From JAAZBW01 sp035647855 (GTDB lineage: Bacteria; Actinomycetota; Actinomycetes; Actinomycetales; Actinomycetaceae), in assembly GCA_035647855.1 (NCBI GenBank), contig DASRMP010000046.1:1-62968 (forward strand): a stretch of 62,968 nt of DNA. Reading direction: 5' to 3'. The notes beneath the pieces were generated by a model. That model made no database searches and was not told where the DNA came from. It saw only the letters and a program-made list of their open reading frames with translations. This document shows, piece by piece, positions 1 to 8,832 of this stretch. Each line of letters begins with the position of its first letter. The first letter of the stretch is position 1. The translations under genes were made by a program, and so were the position numbers.

Positions 1-25
1 CACCCAACCCACACCCCGCGCCGAC

Positions 26-31
26 TACCCT
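26..31 (+). promoter_or_regulatory. Leaderless -10 box
   Basis: TACCCT is followed by six bases and then the ATG at 38, so transcription probably starts at the start codon. The -35 region lies at or beyond the window edge and cannot be judged. Confidence 0.5.
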
Positions 32-37
32 GATCAA

Positions 38-1444
38 ATGCGTGAGCACCGACTGAAACTGCTGGCCACCACCCTCGCGGCCGCCCTCCTGCTCGCCGCG
101 TGCGGCGGTGCTGACGACGGCGACCCATCCCCCGCGACCACGAACAGGACCGCGACCGAGACCGCCCCTCCGGCCGGACCCGCCGCCGAGACGAGCGTCG
201 AGATCCCGGACACTCCCGCCGGTGAGATGACCGCCTTCCTCATCGCGCTCACCGAACAGAACGAGGACGTCACCCCCGCAGATTTCGGGGACCGCCTCTC
301 CGAGACCCTGCTCGCGGCGGCCTCCGCCCAGGAGATCGCGGACGTGATGAACTCGATGATCCGGCCGGCCCGCCCCTTCGTCGTGACGGACTACCAGGGC
401 GACGAGACGACTGCCGTCGCCACGATGGCCGGCACGGTCGGCTCGCCGTTCCTCCTCCAGATCGCCGTCGACGACGATGGCCGCCTCACCGGCATCTACT
501 ACTCCCCCGCACCCGCCGACCACGAGCCCGCGACCTCGATCGAGGATGCCGCAGAGCGACTCTCCGAGATGCCGGTGGCGGTGCGCGCGCTCGTCACCCT
601 CACCGAACCGGGCGAGGAGCCCACCACGCTCATCTCACAGGATCCCGGCGAGGCCGCTCCCCTCGCGTCGGCCTTCAAGCTCTACGTCCTGCTCGCCGTG
701 CACCACGCCGTCGAGGAAGGAGAGCTGACGTGGGACGAGGAACTCGTCATCACCGACGAGATCCGCAGCATTCCCGCGGGAGAGCTCGCTGAAGACGCCG
801 TGCAGGTCAGCGTCCGCGACGCAGCCGGAGTCATGATCTCGGCCTCCGACAACACGGCGACCGACGTCCTCATCAACCGTCTCGGGCGCGAGGCCGTGGA
901 GGACGCGGTTGTTGCCGCAGGCCACCACGATCCCGCCCTGCTCCGCCCGTTCCTCACCACTCGAGAACTGTTTGAGGTCGCATGGGGCGAGGGAGACCTC
1001 GCGCCGCGGTGGGCGGACTCCGACGAGCCCGGGAGGCGCGCCATCCTCGATGAGATCTCGGGGCAGCCGCTCACGGCGACCACCTCCGACGTCACCGGCG
1101 ACCCCGTCTGGGATGACGGACTGGACTGGTTCGCTTCGCCGTCGGACATCGACGCGGTCCTGGATGCGCTCGAGGCGACCGGAGATCCCACGGTGCGGGA
1201 GATCCTGTCCACCAATCCGGGCATCGGCCTCGACTTCGACCGCGACGCGTGGCCGCACATCGAGTTCAAAGGAGGCGGCTCACTCGGCGTCACCACCGGC
1301 GCGTGGCGTGCGGAGAGGGCCGACGGCGCGGAACTGCGGGTGATCGTGCTGACGTCGAGTGACGACACCGTCACCGGGGCGGAGAACCAGGGCGAGACGT
1401 TCGGCCTCGTCGAGGACATCTTCCGGGTCGCCGCTTCCCTCTGA
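38..1444 (+). CDS. Serine hydrolase lipoprotein, class A beta-lactamase/LpqF-like
   Basis: A 468-residue exported lipoprotein. Residues 1-22 form a signal peptide ending in LLAAC, with Cys22 as the probable lipidation site. Residues of about 55-165 resemble the small N-terminal domain of ORF12/LpqF-type proteins. The rest is a penicillin-binding/class A beta-lactamase fold with S211-A-F-K214 (SxxK), S270-D-N272 and K411-G-G413 in place of KTG. In this family the serine is acylated and the protein acts outside the membrane. Similar proteins may cut ester, amide or peptidoglycan-like substrates, and resistance cannot be inferred. It has its own leaderless promoter and ends before a strong hairpin, so it is monocistronic. 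Confidence 0.8.
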   Translation: MREHRLKLLATTLAAALLLAACGGADDGDPSPATTNRTATETAPPAGPAAETSVEIPDTPAGEMTAFLIALTEQNEDVTPADFGDRLSETLLAAASAQEIADVMNSMIRPARPFVVTDYQGDETTAVATMAGTVGSPFLLQIAVDDDGRLTGIYYSPAPADHEPATSIEDAAERLSEMPVAVRALVTLTEPGEEPTTLISQDPGEAAPLASAFKLYVLLAVHHAVEEGELTWDEELVITDEIRSIPAGELAEDAVQVSVRDAAGVMISASDNTATDVLINRLGREAVEDAVVAAGHHDPALLRPFLTTRELFEVAWGEGDLAPRWADSDEPGRRAILDEISGQPLTATTSDVTGDPVWDDGLDWFASPSDIDAVLDALEATGDPTVREILSTNPGIGLDFDRDAWPHIEFKGGGSLGVTTGAWRAERADGAELRVIVLTSSDDTVTGAENQGETFGLVEDIFRVAASL

Positions 1445-1465
1445 CCCAGGCGGTCACAGGGAAGC

Positions 1466-1487
1466 GGGCCCGGCAGTTGCCGGGCCC
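1466..1487. terminator. Bidirectional hairpin between convergent genes
   Basis: GGGCCCGGCA is followed by two bases and its exact reverse complement, giving a ten-pair GC-rich stem. There is no clear T tract, as is common in GC-rich actinobacteria. It can serve both the lipoprotein gene and the convergent bS22 gene. Confidence 0.7.
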
Positions 1488-1511
1488 CGAATGCCTACCT
1501 GCAGAAGGTGA

Positions 1512-1610
1512 CTACTTCTTGTTGCGGCGCTGGTGCCGCGTCTTGCGGAGCAGTTTGCGGTGCTTCTTCTTCGACATGCGCTTGCGGCGCTTCTTGATCA
1601 CAGAACCCAT
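1512..1610 (-). CDS. Small ribosomal subunit protein bS22 (AURKAIP1/COX24 domain)
   Basis: A 32-residue, extremely basic peptide starting MGSVIKKRRKRMSKKKHRK. It matches the AURKAIP1/COX24-domain peptide of actinobacteria, which was seen in mycobacterial ribosome structures as bS22 in the 30S subunit. More than half of its residues are Lys or Arg. A GGAAGG ribosome-binding site lies just upstream of the ATG. It stands alone between the hairpin at 1466-1487 and the divergent trkH promoter. Such genes are often missed because of their size. Confidence 0.92.
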   Translation of the reverse strand: MGSVIKKRRKRMSKKKHRKLLRKTRHQRRNKK

Positions 1611-1777
1611 ACGGAGCCTTCCTGACGTTCATCGGTCGCGCCCCCGGAGGCGCGGGAGTCACAGCGATCCAGTCTACCGCGCCGAACCCTGGCCACCGAC
1701 GGCAGCGGCAGACCTCACAATTCGGCCGGCCGGAAGGCTTCCCGGTTCACAACCGGATCACCTGCCATTTCAGCCAC

Positions 1778-1783
1778 TAACGT
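1778..1783 (+). promoter_or_regulatory. Leaderless -10 box for trkH
   Basis: TAACGT is followed by seven bases and the ATG at 1791. This decides the start against the in-frame GTG at 1782, which lies inside the box. Confidence 0.5.
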
Positions 1784-1790
1784 GAACTGC

Positions 1791-3164
1791 ATGAATCGCG
1801 ACGGAGGCCTCTGGGAGCGCATCCGGGACAGCCTCGACGAGATCGCCGAGCGGTCGCCGGCCCGCCTGGCCCTGCTCGTATTCGCGATCGTCATCGCGAT
1901 CGTGACCGCACTGCTGAGTCTCCCGATCGCCACGGCCTCCGGCGAGCGCGCGCCGTTCGTGGACGCACTCTTCACCGCGACTTCCGCAGTGTGCGTGACA
2001 GGACTGGTGACAGTGGAGACGGCCACCTACTGGTCCGCGTTCGGGCAAGCAGTCATCATCGCCGGAATCGCGGTGGGCGGTCTCGGAGTCATGACGCTCT
2101 CCTCGATCCTGGCGTTGACAGTCTCCAGGCACATCGGACTCACGCAGCGAATGCTCACCGCCGGCGAGACCAAGACGGAACGACTCGGCGAGGTGGGGTC
2201 GCTCGTGCGGGCCGTTGTTGTCGCCTCCCTCGTGATCGTCGGCGTGCTCACCGCGGTGCTCTTCCCGCGCTTCCTGACCCTTGGCGAATCGGTGCCCACA
2301 TCGCTCTGGCACGCCTTCTTCATGGCAGAGTCGATCTTCAACAACGCAGGTTTCGTGATCATGCCGGAGGGGCTCGAACCCCATATCGGCGACTGGTGGA
2401 TGAACCTGCCAATCTTCTTCGGCACGTTCCTCGGCGCCGTCGGCTTCCCCGTCCTGCTGAACGTGGCGCGGCACCTGCGGACTCCCCGCAGGTGGACCCT
2501 GCACACCAAACTCACGCTGGCCACCTATGCGACGCTGGCGGTCGGTGCCGGGATCGCCATTCCGTTCTTCGAATGGCACAATCCCAGGACCTTCGGCTCT
2601 CTGGCCCTCCACGAGAAGATCCTCCAGGGGATCGTCTCGTCCGTGAACGTGCGATCCTCCGGTCTCTCGGCGCTGCCCATCGGCGACATGCGGGAGGCCA
2701 CCTGGTTTCTCCAGGACGCGCTCATGTTCGTGGGTGGCGGGTCCGCCTCGACGGCGGGCGGCGTCAAAGTCACGACCCTCGCCGTGCTCGTGCTCGCCAT
2801 CATCGCCGAGGCGCGCGGTGACCGCGACGTCGAGGCGTTCCGGCGTCGTATCCCGTACCAGACCGTCCGGCTGGCGGTTGCCGTGGCGTTCCTCGGTGCG
2901 ACGCTGGTGGGCACTTCCGCGCTGCTTCTCCTCCACTTCACCAACTTCAGCCTGGACCGGATCCTCTTCGAGGTCATCTCGGCGTTCGCCACCTGCGGGC
3001 TGAGCACCGGCATCACGCCCTACCTGCCCACGGAGGCGAGGTACATCCTTGTGGCGCTCATGTACGCGGGACGCACGGGCACCATCACCGTGGCCGCGGC
3101 GCTGGCGGTACGCTCCAGCAAGAGGGTCATCCGAATGCCGGAAGAGCGGCCCTCGATAGGATAG
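1791..3164 (+). CDS. trkH: TrkH/KtrB family potassium channel subunit
   Basis: A 457-residue polytopic membrane protein with the TrkH/TrkG/KtrB pattern of repeated membrane-pore-membrane segments. Examples are the segment near SAVCVTGLVTVE, SIFNNAGFV, VRSSGLSALPIGD and ATCGLSTGI, whose glycines line the selectivity filter. It should carry K+ (possibly with Na+) inward. The gating partner TrkA lies 12 bp downstream. The start at 1791 is set by the leaderless -10 box. RctB-type TrkA proteins can bind c-di-AMP in some bacteria, and disA is 4 kb away, but no direct regulatory link is visible. Confidence 0.93.
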   Translation: MNRDGGLWERIRDSLDEIAERSPARLALLVFAIVIAIVTALLSLPIATASGERAPFVDALFTATSAVCVTGLVTVETATYWSAFGQAVIIAGIAVGGLGVMTLSSILALTVSRHIGLTQRMLTAGETKTERLGEVGSLVRAVVVASLVIVGVLTAVLFPRFLTLGESVPTSLWHAFFMAESIFNNAGFVIMPEGLEPHIGDWWMNLPIFFGTFLGAVGFPVLLNVARHLRTPRRWTLHTKLTLATYATLAVGAGIAIPFFEWHNPRTFGSLALHEKILQGIVSSVNVRSSGLSALPIGDMREATWFLQDALMFVGGGSASTAGGVKVTTLAVLVLAIIAEARGDRDVEAFRRRIPYQTVRLAVAVAFLGATLVGTSALLLLHFTNFSLDRILFEVISAFATCGLSTGITPYLPTEARYILVALMYAGRTGTITVAAALAVRSSKRVIRMPEERPSIG

Positions 3165-3176
3165 GGACGGAGCGGA

Positions 3177-3842
3177 ATGGCAGATCGCACCAATCGTGAG
3201 TCGGCGACTCTGGTCATCGGCATCGGGAGATTCGGCGCCGCACTCGCTATCACTCTCGACCGCATGGGCAAGGACGTCCTCGCCGTCGATACAAGTCCGC
3301 GCAGGGTCGAGCAGTGGGCCGGCCGGATCCCCGTCATCGAGGCCGACGCCTCCAATCCGGACGCGCTCGCCCAGATCGGGGCGGACGAATTCCCGACCGC
3401 CGTCGTCGGCGTCGCGAGTTCCATCGAGGCATCGGTGCTCATCACTGGGAATCTGGTCGACCTCGGAACCCCACAGATCTGGGCGAAGGCAATCTCCGGA
3501 GAGCACGGCCGGATACTGAGACGCATCGGCGCGCACCACGTTGTCTACCCGGAGGCGGACGCCGGTCAGCGCGTGGCGCACATGGTCTCGGGCCGCATGC
3601 TCGACTACATCGAGATGGAGGACGGCTTCACGATCGTCAAGATGCGGCCGCCGAAGGAGACCCACGGCTTCACCATCGCCGAATCCCAGATCCAGCGGAA
3701 GTACGGGATCACGATCATCGGTGTGAAGTCGCCCGGCGAGCCCTTCGAGTACGCGACGGCGGAGACACGCATCAATCCGTTCGACACGCTCATCGTCTCC
3801 GGGGACACCAAACTGCTGGACCGGTTCGCGCAGCGCCCCTGA
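3177..3842 (+). CDS. trkA: TrkA/KtrA regulatory subunit of potassium uptake
   Basis: A 221-residue cytoplasmic protein. The N-terminal RCK/TrkA-N Rossmann domain has a GIGRFG nucleotide loop near residue 16, and a TrkA-C domain covers about residues 140-220. It forms the ring that gates TrkH in response to nucleotides such as ATP/ADP or NAD(H). TrkA-C domains bind c-di-AMP in some lineages. An AG-rich ribosome-binding site lies in the 12-bp gap after trkH, so the two are an operon. No terminator is obvious in the 130 bp before the convergent flavoprotein gene. Confidence 0.93.
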   Translation: MADRTNRESATLVIGIGRFGAALAITLDRMGKDVLAVDTSPRRVEQWAGRIPVIEADASNPDALAQIGADEFPTAVVGVASSIEASVLITGNLVDLGTPQIWAKAISGEHGRILRRIGAHHVVYPEADAGQRVAHMVSGRMLDYIEMEDGFTIVKMRPPKETHGFTIAESQIQRKYGITIIGVKSPGEPFEYATAETRINPFDTLIVSGDTKLLDRFAQRP

Positions 3843-3972
3843 TCGCGCGCCCTCGCGCCGCGAGCGGGAACCTGGTCGCGGGTTTCGCCGGTGGCATGGT
3901 GAGCCCGCGTAGGGCCGACCCGGGCAGGTGGTGGGAAGCCGGCCGAGGTGACCGCTTGTCCGGCCGACTCCT

Positions 3973-5142
3973 CTAGCTTTCCTCTCCCTCGGGCGGCCAA
4001 GGCACCACCGGTCCGAGCATGGCGTTCGCCCACGCGTTCGTGAGCGACTCGTTGTCCGATGGGTGGAAGATACCCGCAAGGACGTCGCGGTAGAGCCGCG
4101 AGAGTTCATTCTTCGAGTAGTACGAGGACCCGCCCGCGGAACGAACCGCCTCCTCGACCACATCCTTCGCCACCTCCACCGCCCGGCCGAGAGTGGCGGA
4201 CAGCCTCGGGTACCAGAGATCACCGTGCCGGTCGAGCGAGAAGTTGTCGACGTCGTCGGCGATCGACGCGAGTTGCGGATAGACACTGTCCAAGGCGATC
4301 GCGGCGCGGGCGATGCGGCGCCGGATGAGGGGGTCGTTGGAATATGGCGCGCCCTCATTGGCGCGTGACGTGCGCTTCTTCGTTCCCTCGACCGCGAGGG
4401 AGAGGGCGCGCCGCGCGATGCCCGTGTAAACCGACGCCACCAGGATCTCGAAATTCGCGAAGATGCCGAAGAGCACCGGCTCGATTCGCGGTCCCGGCGG
4501 GAAAATCCCGAGGATGCGGTCCTTGCGCGCGTGGGCACCGTCCAGGACGGTGGTGCACGACTGGGAGCCGCGCATACCCAGGGCGTCCCAGTCGTCCTTG
4601 ACCTCGACGCCGCCGCCGTCACGGCGCACGAACGCGTAAACGGACATAGGGTTCTCCGGGTCCGTGGAGTCCTCGCCGTACGTTCCGAGCATCGTCCACG
4701 CGGGCGAGCCCGAGGTGAAGATCTTGGTGCCGTAGAAGGAGTAGCCGCCGCCGTCGGGGCGTGCCTCGATGGCTGACCCGAAGAGGACCATGTCGTTGCC
4801 TGCCTCGGAGATGCCGAAGGCGAGGAACTCGCCGTCCGCGGCGGCGTCGAGGAGGAAGTCGGCGGAGTGGTCGCCCATTTTCGCCATCGTGTTCGCGACG
4901 CCCACCCAGATCTGGTGCATGTTCACGGTGAGCGCGGTTGCGGGGGCGGCGCCTGCGAGTCGCATCTGCACCTCGGTCATCTCCCTGAGGGTCAGACCGC
5001 CACCGCCGCGGTCCGCAGGGACCATTGCCGCGAAATAGCCCGCGGTCCTCAACTCATCGAGGTCATCCCACGGGAAGCCGTTCGTGCGATCGATTTCGGC
5101 CGCGCGTTCGTGGATTCGGGCGAGGAGAGCGTCATCGAGCAT
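3973..5142 (-). CDS. Acyl-CoA dehydrogenase-like flavoprotein (DszC/SfnC-type)
   Basis: A 389-residue protein with the three-domain acyl-CoA dehydrogenase fold: an N-terminal helical domain (1-115), a middle beta domain with FGISEAGND and KIFTSGSP, and a C-terminal four-helix domain. Near residues 340-365, SAGGSSYYSKNELSRLYRD resembles flavin monooxygenase or oxidase relatives such as DszC/SfnC rather than classical dehydrogenases with a catalytic Glu. Substrate unknown. It stands alone, convergent with trkA. An AAAGGA ribosome-binding site precedes the ATG. Confidence 0.78.
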   Translation of the reverse strand: MLDDALLARIHERAAEIDRTNGFPWDDLDELRTAGYFAAMVPADRGGGGLTLREMTEVQMRLAGAAPATALTVNMHQIWVGVANTMAKMGDHSADFLLDAAADGEFLAFGISEAGNDMVLFGSAIEARPDGGGYSFYGTKIFTSGSPAWTMLGTYGEDSTDPENPMSVYAFVRRDGGGVEVKDDWDALGMRGSQSCTTVLDGAHARKDRILGIFPPGPRIEPVLFGIFANFEILVASVYTGIARRALSLAVEGTKKRTSRANEGAPYSNDPLIRRRIARAAIALDSVYPQLASIADDVDNFSLDRHGDLWYPRLSATLGRAVEVAKDVVEEAVRSAGGSSYYSKNELSRLYRDVLAGIFHPSDNESLTNAWANAMLGPVVPWPPEGEES

Positions 5143-5220
5143 GTCGGTCCTTTCGCAGAAGTGCAGGGCATCACACTATGCGGGACGGCGACGGCGGGCA
5201 TCTGCGACCCGGTCTTGGCG

Positions 5221-5259
5221 TGCGTTCGGCGCGTGCGTTCGGCGCGTGCGTTCGGCGCG
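5221..5259. repeat. Three perfect 13-bp tandem copies
   Basis: TGCGTTCGGCGCG occurs three times in a row in the divergent region between the flavoprotein gene and radA, about 55 bp upstream of the radA -10 box. It may be slippage-prone or a binding site. No function is visible. Confidence 0.9.
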
Positions 5260-5314
5260 GGCGTGCGTGCACGCGGGGCGGGGCGGGTTGAGCGATGTTG
5301 TCAGTGCCGGCACG

Positions 5315-5320
5315 TAGGCT
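5315..5320 (+). promoter_or_regulatory. Leaderless -10 box for radA
   Basis: TAGGCT is followed by seven bases and the ATG at 5328. This supports the start that puts the Cys4 finger at residue 10. Confidence 0.5.
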
Positions 5321-5327
5321 CCCAGCC

Positions 5328-6731
5328 ATGAGCAAGTTCCGGAATCGATTCTCCTGCACCGAGTGCGGCTGGTCCACGGCGAAGTGGGTCGGGCGGTGCG
5401 GCGAATGCCAGGCGTGGGGAACGGTTACGGAGCAGGGCGCAGCAACCGTGGCGGCGGCCACCCCGCGGGCGCCGGCAGTTCCGGCTGTACCGATCGCGGA
5501 CGTCCCGGCGGAGGCCTCGCGCGCCTGGCCCACCGGCGTCGGAGAGCTGGACAGGGTCCTGGGCGGCGGGATCGTTCCGGGATCCGTGGTGCTGCTGGCC
5601 GGTGAGCCGGGCGTGGGCAAGTCCACCCTCGCGCTCGAGGTCGCGGCGCGCGCCGCGCGCACGAGTGAGCGGGCGCCGGTGCTCTACCTCTCCGGGGAGG
5701 AGTCGGCCTCTCAGGTGCGGCTGCGGGCGGAACGCATCGGCGCGCTCGAGGAGAAGCTATTGCTCGCCGCCGAGAGCGAGCTGAGCCGCGTGATCGGCCA
5801 CATCGATGCGATCTCGCCGAGCCTGGTGATCGTGGACTCGGTGCAGACGCTGTCTGCCGAGAGCGTCGAGGGCACCGCCGGTGGGGTGTCGCAGGTGCGT
5901 ACCGTCGCGTCCGCACTCATTCAGTTGGCGAAGAGCCGGGGGCTGCCCGTGCTTCTGATCGGCCACGTCACGAAGGACGGATCGATCGCGGGCCCGCGGG
6001 TGCTGGAACACCTTGTGGACGTCGTCTGCCAGTTCGAGGGGGACCGGCACTCCCGGCTGCGGATGCTGCGCTCTGTCAAGAACCGTTACGGTTCGACCGA
6101 TGAGGTCGGCTGTTTCGATCTCAACGATCGCGGGATCGTGGAACTGCCTGATCCGTCCGGGCTCTTCCTCGAGAGCGCGGGGGATGGCAACAGCATTACC
6201 GGCACGTGCGTCGGAATCAGCCTTGAGGGTCGCCGGCCCATGCCGGCCCAGGTGCAGGCACTGGTGGCGCCCTCCGTGTTCCCCAGCCCGCGCCGCACGA
6301 GCTCCGGCCTGGACTCCGCGCGGATCGCCATGACCATCGCGGTCCTCCAGGCGCGCGCCAACGTGTGGATCGCCAACGAGGACGTCTACGTGTCGACTGT
6401 CGGCGGCGCGAGAGCCACCGAACCGGCGATGGACCTCCCGATCGCTCTCGCGATCGCGTCCGCCAAGGAGCAGCGGGCCGTGGACGCGCGGACTGTTGCT
6501 TTCGGTGAGGTCGGGCTCTCTGGCGAGGTGCGTGCCACTGCGGGCGTGGACCGGCGGCTCGCGGAGGCCGCGCGGCTGGGTTTCACCCGTGCGATCATTC
6601 CGCGCCGGGGCTCGGATGACGTGCGTGTGCCGTCAGGAATGACGGTAGTGAGAGTGGGCGGCATCGTGTCGGCGATCGCGGCGGGTCACAATACGGCCAC
6701 GCTCCGGGTTGTGCCGGCCGGGCAACCCTAG
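5328..6731 (+). CDS. radA: DNA repair protein RadA (branch migration helicase)
   Basis: A 467-residue RadA/Sms protein. In order: a zinc finger with Cys10, Cys13, Cys24 and Cys27; a RecA-like ATPase with Walker A GEPGVGKST at 92-100; the RadA signature K251-N-R-Y-G255; and a C-terminal Lon-protease-like domain. RadA drives branch migration of recombination intermediates together with RecA. The Met at 5328 is preferred over an upstream Met because it places the finger at the usual position and follows a leaderless -10 box. disA starts 38 bp downstream. RadA-DisA adjacency is conserved, and RadA can inhibit DisA in Bacillus. Confidence 0.97.
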   Translation: MSKFRNRFSCTECGWSTAKWVGRCGECQAWGTVTEQGAATVAAATPRAPAVPAVPIADVPAEASRAWPTGVGELDRVLGGGIVPGSVVLLAGEPGVGKSTLALEVAARAARTSERAPVLYLSGEESASQVRLRAERIGALEEKLLLAAESELSRVIGHIDAISPSLVIVDSVQTLSAESVEGTAGGVSQVRTVASALIQLAKSRGLPVLLIGHVTKDGSIAGPRVLEHLVDVVCQFEGDRHSRLRMLRSVKNRYGSTDEVGCFDLNDRGIVELPDPSGLFLESAGDGNSITGTCVGISLEGRRPMPAQVQALVAPSVFPSPRRTSSGLDSARIAMTIAVLQARANVWIANEDVYVSTVGGARATEPAMDLPIALAIASAKEQRAVDARTVAFGEVGLSGEVRATAGVDRRLAEAARLGFTRAIIPRRGSDDVRVPSGMTVVRVGGIVSAIAAGHNTATLRVVPAGQP

Positions 6732-6769
6732 AATGAGGCTGAAATCCTCAAGTTAATTCCGAAGGAATC

Positions 6770-7822
6770 ATGCCCACCCCGAAGATCCGCTCGACGCTCG
6801 CCGCTGTGGCACCCGGCACCGAGCTGCGCGATGGCCTCGAGCGTATCCTTCGCGCGCGGACAGGTGCGATCGTCGTTCTCGCTCGTGGGCCCGAGGTCGA
6901 GGATCTGTGTTCGGGCGGTTTCGAGCTCGACGTCGAGTTCTCGCCCTCCCGGCTGCGCGAGCTGGCGAAGATGGACGGCGCCGTCATCGTCGATCCGGAT
7001 TTGGGCCGCATCCGGCGCGCCAATGTGCAACTCATGCCGGATCCGGCCGTCGTCACGGCCGAGACCGGGATGCGCCACCGCACGGCCCAGCGGCTTTCGC
7101 TGCAGGTGGGTGTGCCGGTCATCTCCGTCTCGAAGTCGATGCACACGATCGCGCTCTACGTCGACGGCGAACGGCACGTGCTCGAGTCCGCCGAGATCCT
7201 GCTCGCCAAGGCGAACCAGGCGATCTCAACTCTCGAGCGGTACAAGACACGGGTCAACGAGATGCTCACGAACCTCACCGCCCTCGAGATCGAGGACTTG
7301 GTGACGATGCGTGACGTGGTCCAGGTCATCCAGCGCATCGAGATGGTCGTCAGGATTTGGGATGAGATCGATAGCTACGTCATTCAGCTCGGCACCGAGG
7401 GCCGGCTCGTGCAGCTCCAGCTGGTCGAACTGGTCACGGGGATCGCTCAGAACCGTGACCTGGTGCTCGAGGATTACACGTCGTCGGAATCCGGGGAGAC
7501 CATTGCCCGCCTTGCGGCGCTCGACCCAAAACGCCTCGCCAACCCGACCGAGGTCGCACGCGCCCTCCGGCTACCGGTCGGCCAGCAGGGCCTCGACACT
7601 CCACTCTCGCCACGCGGTCACCGCATGCTCGCCCAGGTGCCTCGGCTCCCCCGCTGGATTGCCAGCGCCATCGTCAAGCACATGGGCAGTCTCCAAGGCC
7701 TACTCGGGTCGACGACGGAGGAACTCCAGCACGTCGAGGGCGTGGGGCCGCTACGCGCTCGGTCCGTTCGCGAGAGTCTCTCCAGACTCGCCGAAACCCT
7801 GATCATCGAGCAGCGGTTCTGA
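6770..7822 (+). CDS. disA: DNA integrity scanning diadenylate cyclase DisA
   Basis: A 350-residue protein. The N-terminal DAC domain carries the catalytic D69-G-A71 and R102-H-R104 motifs, followed by a helical linker and a C-terminal helix-hairpin-helix region for branched DNA. It condenses two ATP to c-di-AMP and stalls on recombination intermediates, signalling DNA damage. All key residues are present. A GAAGGAATC ribosome-binding site precedes the ATG. A TAGAAT box at 6729-6734, overlapping the radA end, may give an internal promoter besides read-through from radA. No other c-di-AMP synthase is seen in the window. Confidence 0.97.
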   Translation: MPTPKIRSTLAAVAPGTELRDGLERILRARTGAIVVLARGPEVEDLCSGGFELDVEFSPSRLRELAKMDGAVIVDPDLGRIRRANVQLMPDPAVVTAETGMRHRTAQRLSLQVGVPVISVSKSMHTIALYVDGERHVLESAEILLAKANQAISTLERYKTRVNEMLTNLTALEIEDLVTMRDVVQVIQRIEMVVRIWDEIDSYVIQLGTEGRLVQLQLVELVTGIAQNRDLVLEDYTSSESGETIARLAALDPKRLANPTEVARALRLPVGQQGLDTPLSPRGHRMLAQVPRLPRWIASAIVKHMGSLQGLLGSTTEELQHVEGVGPLRARSVRESLSRLAETLIIEQRF

Positions 7823-7826
7823 GCGC

Positions 7827-8624
7827 CTAGCCTTCGGCGGGCTCATTCTCGCCCTCCGGCGGGGCCTCTTCTTCTTCCTGCGCAGGTGCCTCCTGCGCAG
7901 GAGCCTCCTCTGCGGGCGCTTCTTCCTCCGCAGGCGGTTCCTCTGCGGGCGGCTCTTCCGCCGGCGGTGCGGTGAGTTCGAACCCTGCGGTGCCGCCCGG
8001 TACCGCGGCACCGGCGTATGTGATCGTCACCTGATAGCTTCCCGGCTCGACGCCCGCACTCACTTCGGTGCAGCCTTCCCGGGATCGTTCGCCTCCCCAT
8101 CGGGCCCATCGAGTGGTCGCGTCATCGGGGGCAAGGAGGAGCAGGCGGGGATCCGCGGAACCGCAGTGAGCAGACGACCAGATCAAGTCACTCCCGGAGG
8201 TGACCGTCAGAGCCACGTTCGTGGCAGCTGCATCGATCGTGCAGTTCCGGCCCGTGCCGTTCTCCACAGACCACCTGAAATCGACCGAGTTTCCGGCGAT
8301 GCCTGCGGTTGGGGAGATTTCCCAGCTGAGGCCATCGGCGTCGCAGGCTTCGGGCTGCGCGGTCGAGATCTCGGTCGCGGCATCGGTGGGGGTCTCTTCG
8401 CCGTCGTCGCCGCCGAGCGCATTGACGAACCAGCCCACGATCGAGATGAGGCCCCACACGATGCCTGCGAGCAACACCAGCGCCAGCACCACGAAGAGGA
8501 TGCGCCGCGCCGCGTAGTTCGGTCCTTTCGGCGGCGTGGTATTGCCGCCTCCGCCGTGAGACCTCGCCGAGGCACCGCTCGGCTTCTGCCGTGAGCCACC
8601 CGAACCCGGCTGCGATGTGGGCAT
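7827..8624 (-). CDS. Membrane-anchored protein with Pro/Glu/Ala-rich tail
   Basis: A 265-residue protein. Residues 1-40 are Ser/Gly/Pro-rich and cytoplasmic. One membrane helix lies at about 42-66. Residues of about 85-215 form an exported beta-rich domain with several Cys residues, and the last 45 residues are PPAEEP/APAEEA-type repeats. It looks like a signal-anchor protein with an extracytoplasmic Ig-like or all-beta domain and a charged flexible tail. The stop lies 4 bp from the disA stop (convergent). A GGAGGG ribosome-binding site precedes the ATG. I recognise no family. Confidence 0.75.
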   Translation of the reverse strand: MPTSQPGSGGSRQKPSGASARSHGGGGNTTPPKGPNYAARRILFVVLALVLLAGIVWGLISIVGWFVNALGGDDGEETPTDAATEISTAQPEACDADGLSWEISPTAGIAGNSVDFRWSVENGTGRNCTIDAAATNVALTVTSGSDLIWSSAHCGSADPRLLLLAPDDATTRWARWGGERSREGCTEVSAGVEPGSYQVTITYAGAAVPGGTAGFELTAPPAEEPPAEEPPAEEEAPAEEAPAQEAPAQEEEEAPPEGENEPAEG

Positions 8625-8832
8625 GGTTTTCCCTCCTGACGTCCAACGCTAGGGGTTCGCCGCAGCACTGCAGCCTCCGGCACGCCGATCAATCCCCGCC
8701 ACCAGCAGGCACAGAATGGACTCGTCACGATCGACGGCGACCGCGGATGACCCGCGCGCCGCTCACCGTACTTGTCAGTGGCACGGCCCACCATGGAGTT
8801 GAGAGGTTCCCACCGCGAGCGGAAGGAGTGAC

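Noticed and set aside
1770..4622. 950-residue minus-strand frame and similar very long frames (14567-16324, 16373-18571, 27684-30326, 33741-36668)
   Set aside because: They are antisense shadows of trkH/trkA, gdh, clpC and ppdK, which have full family motifs. High GC keeps antisense frames open.
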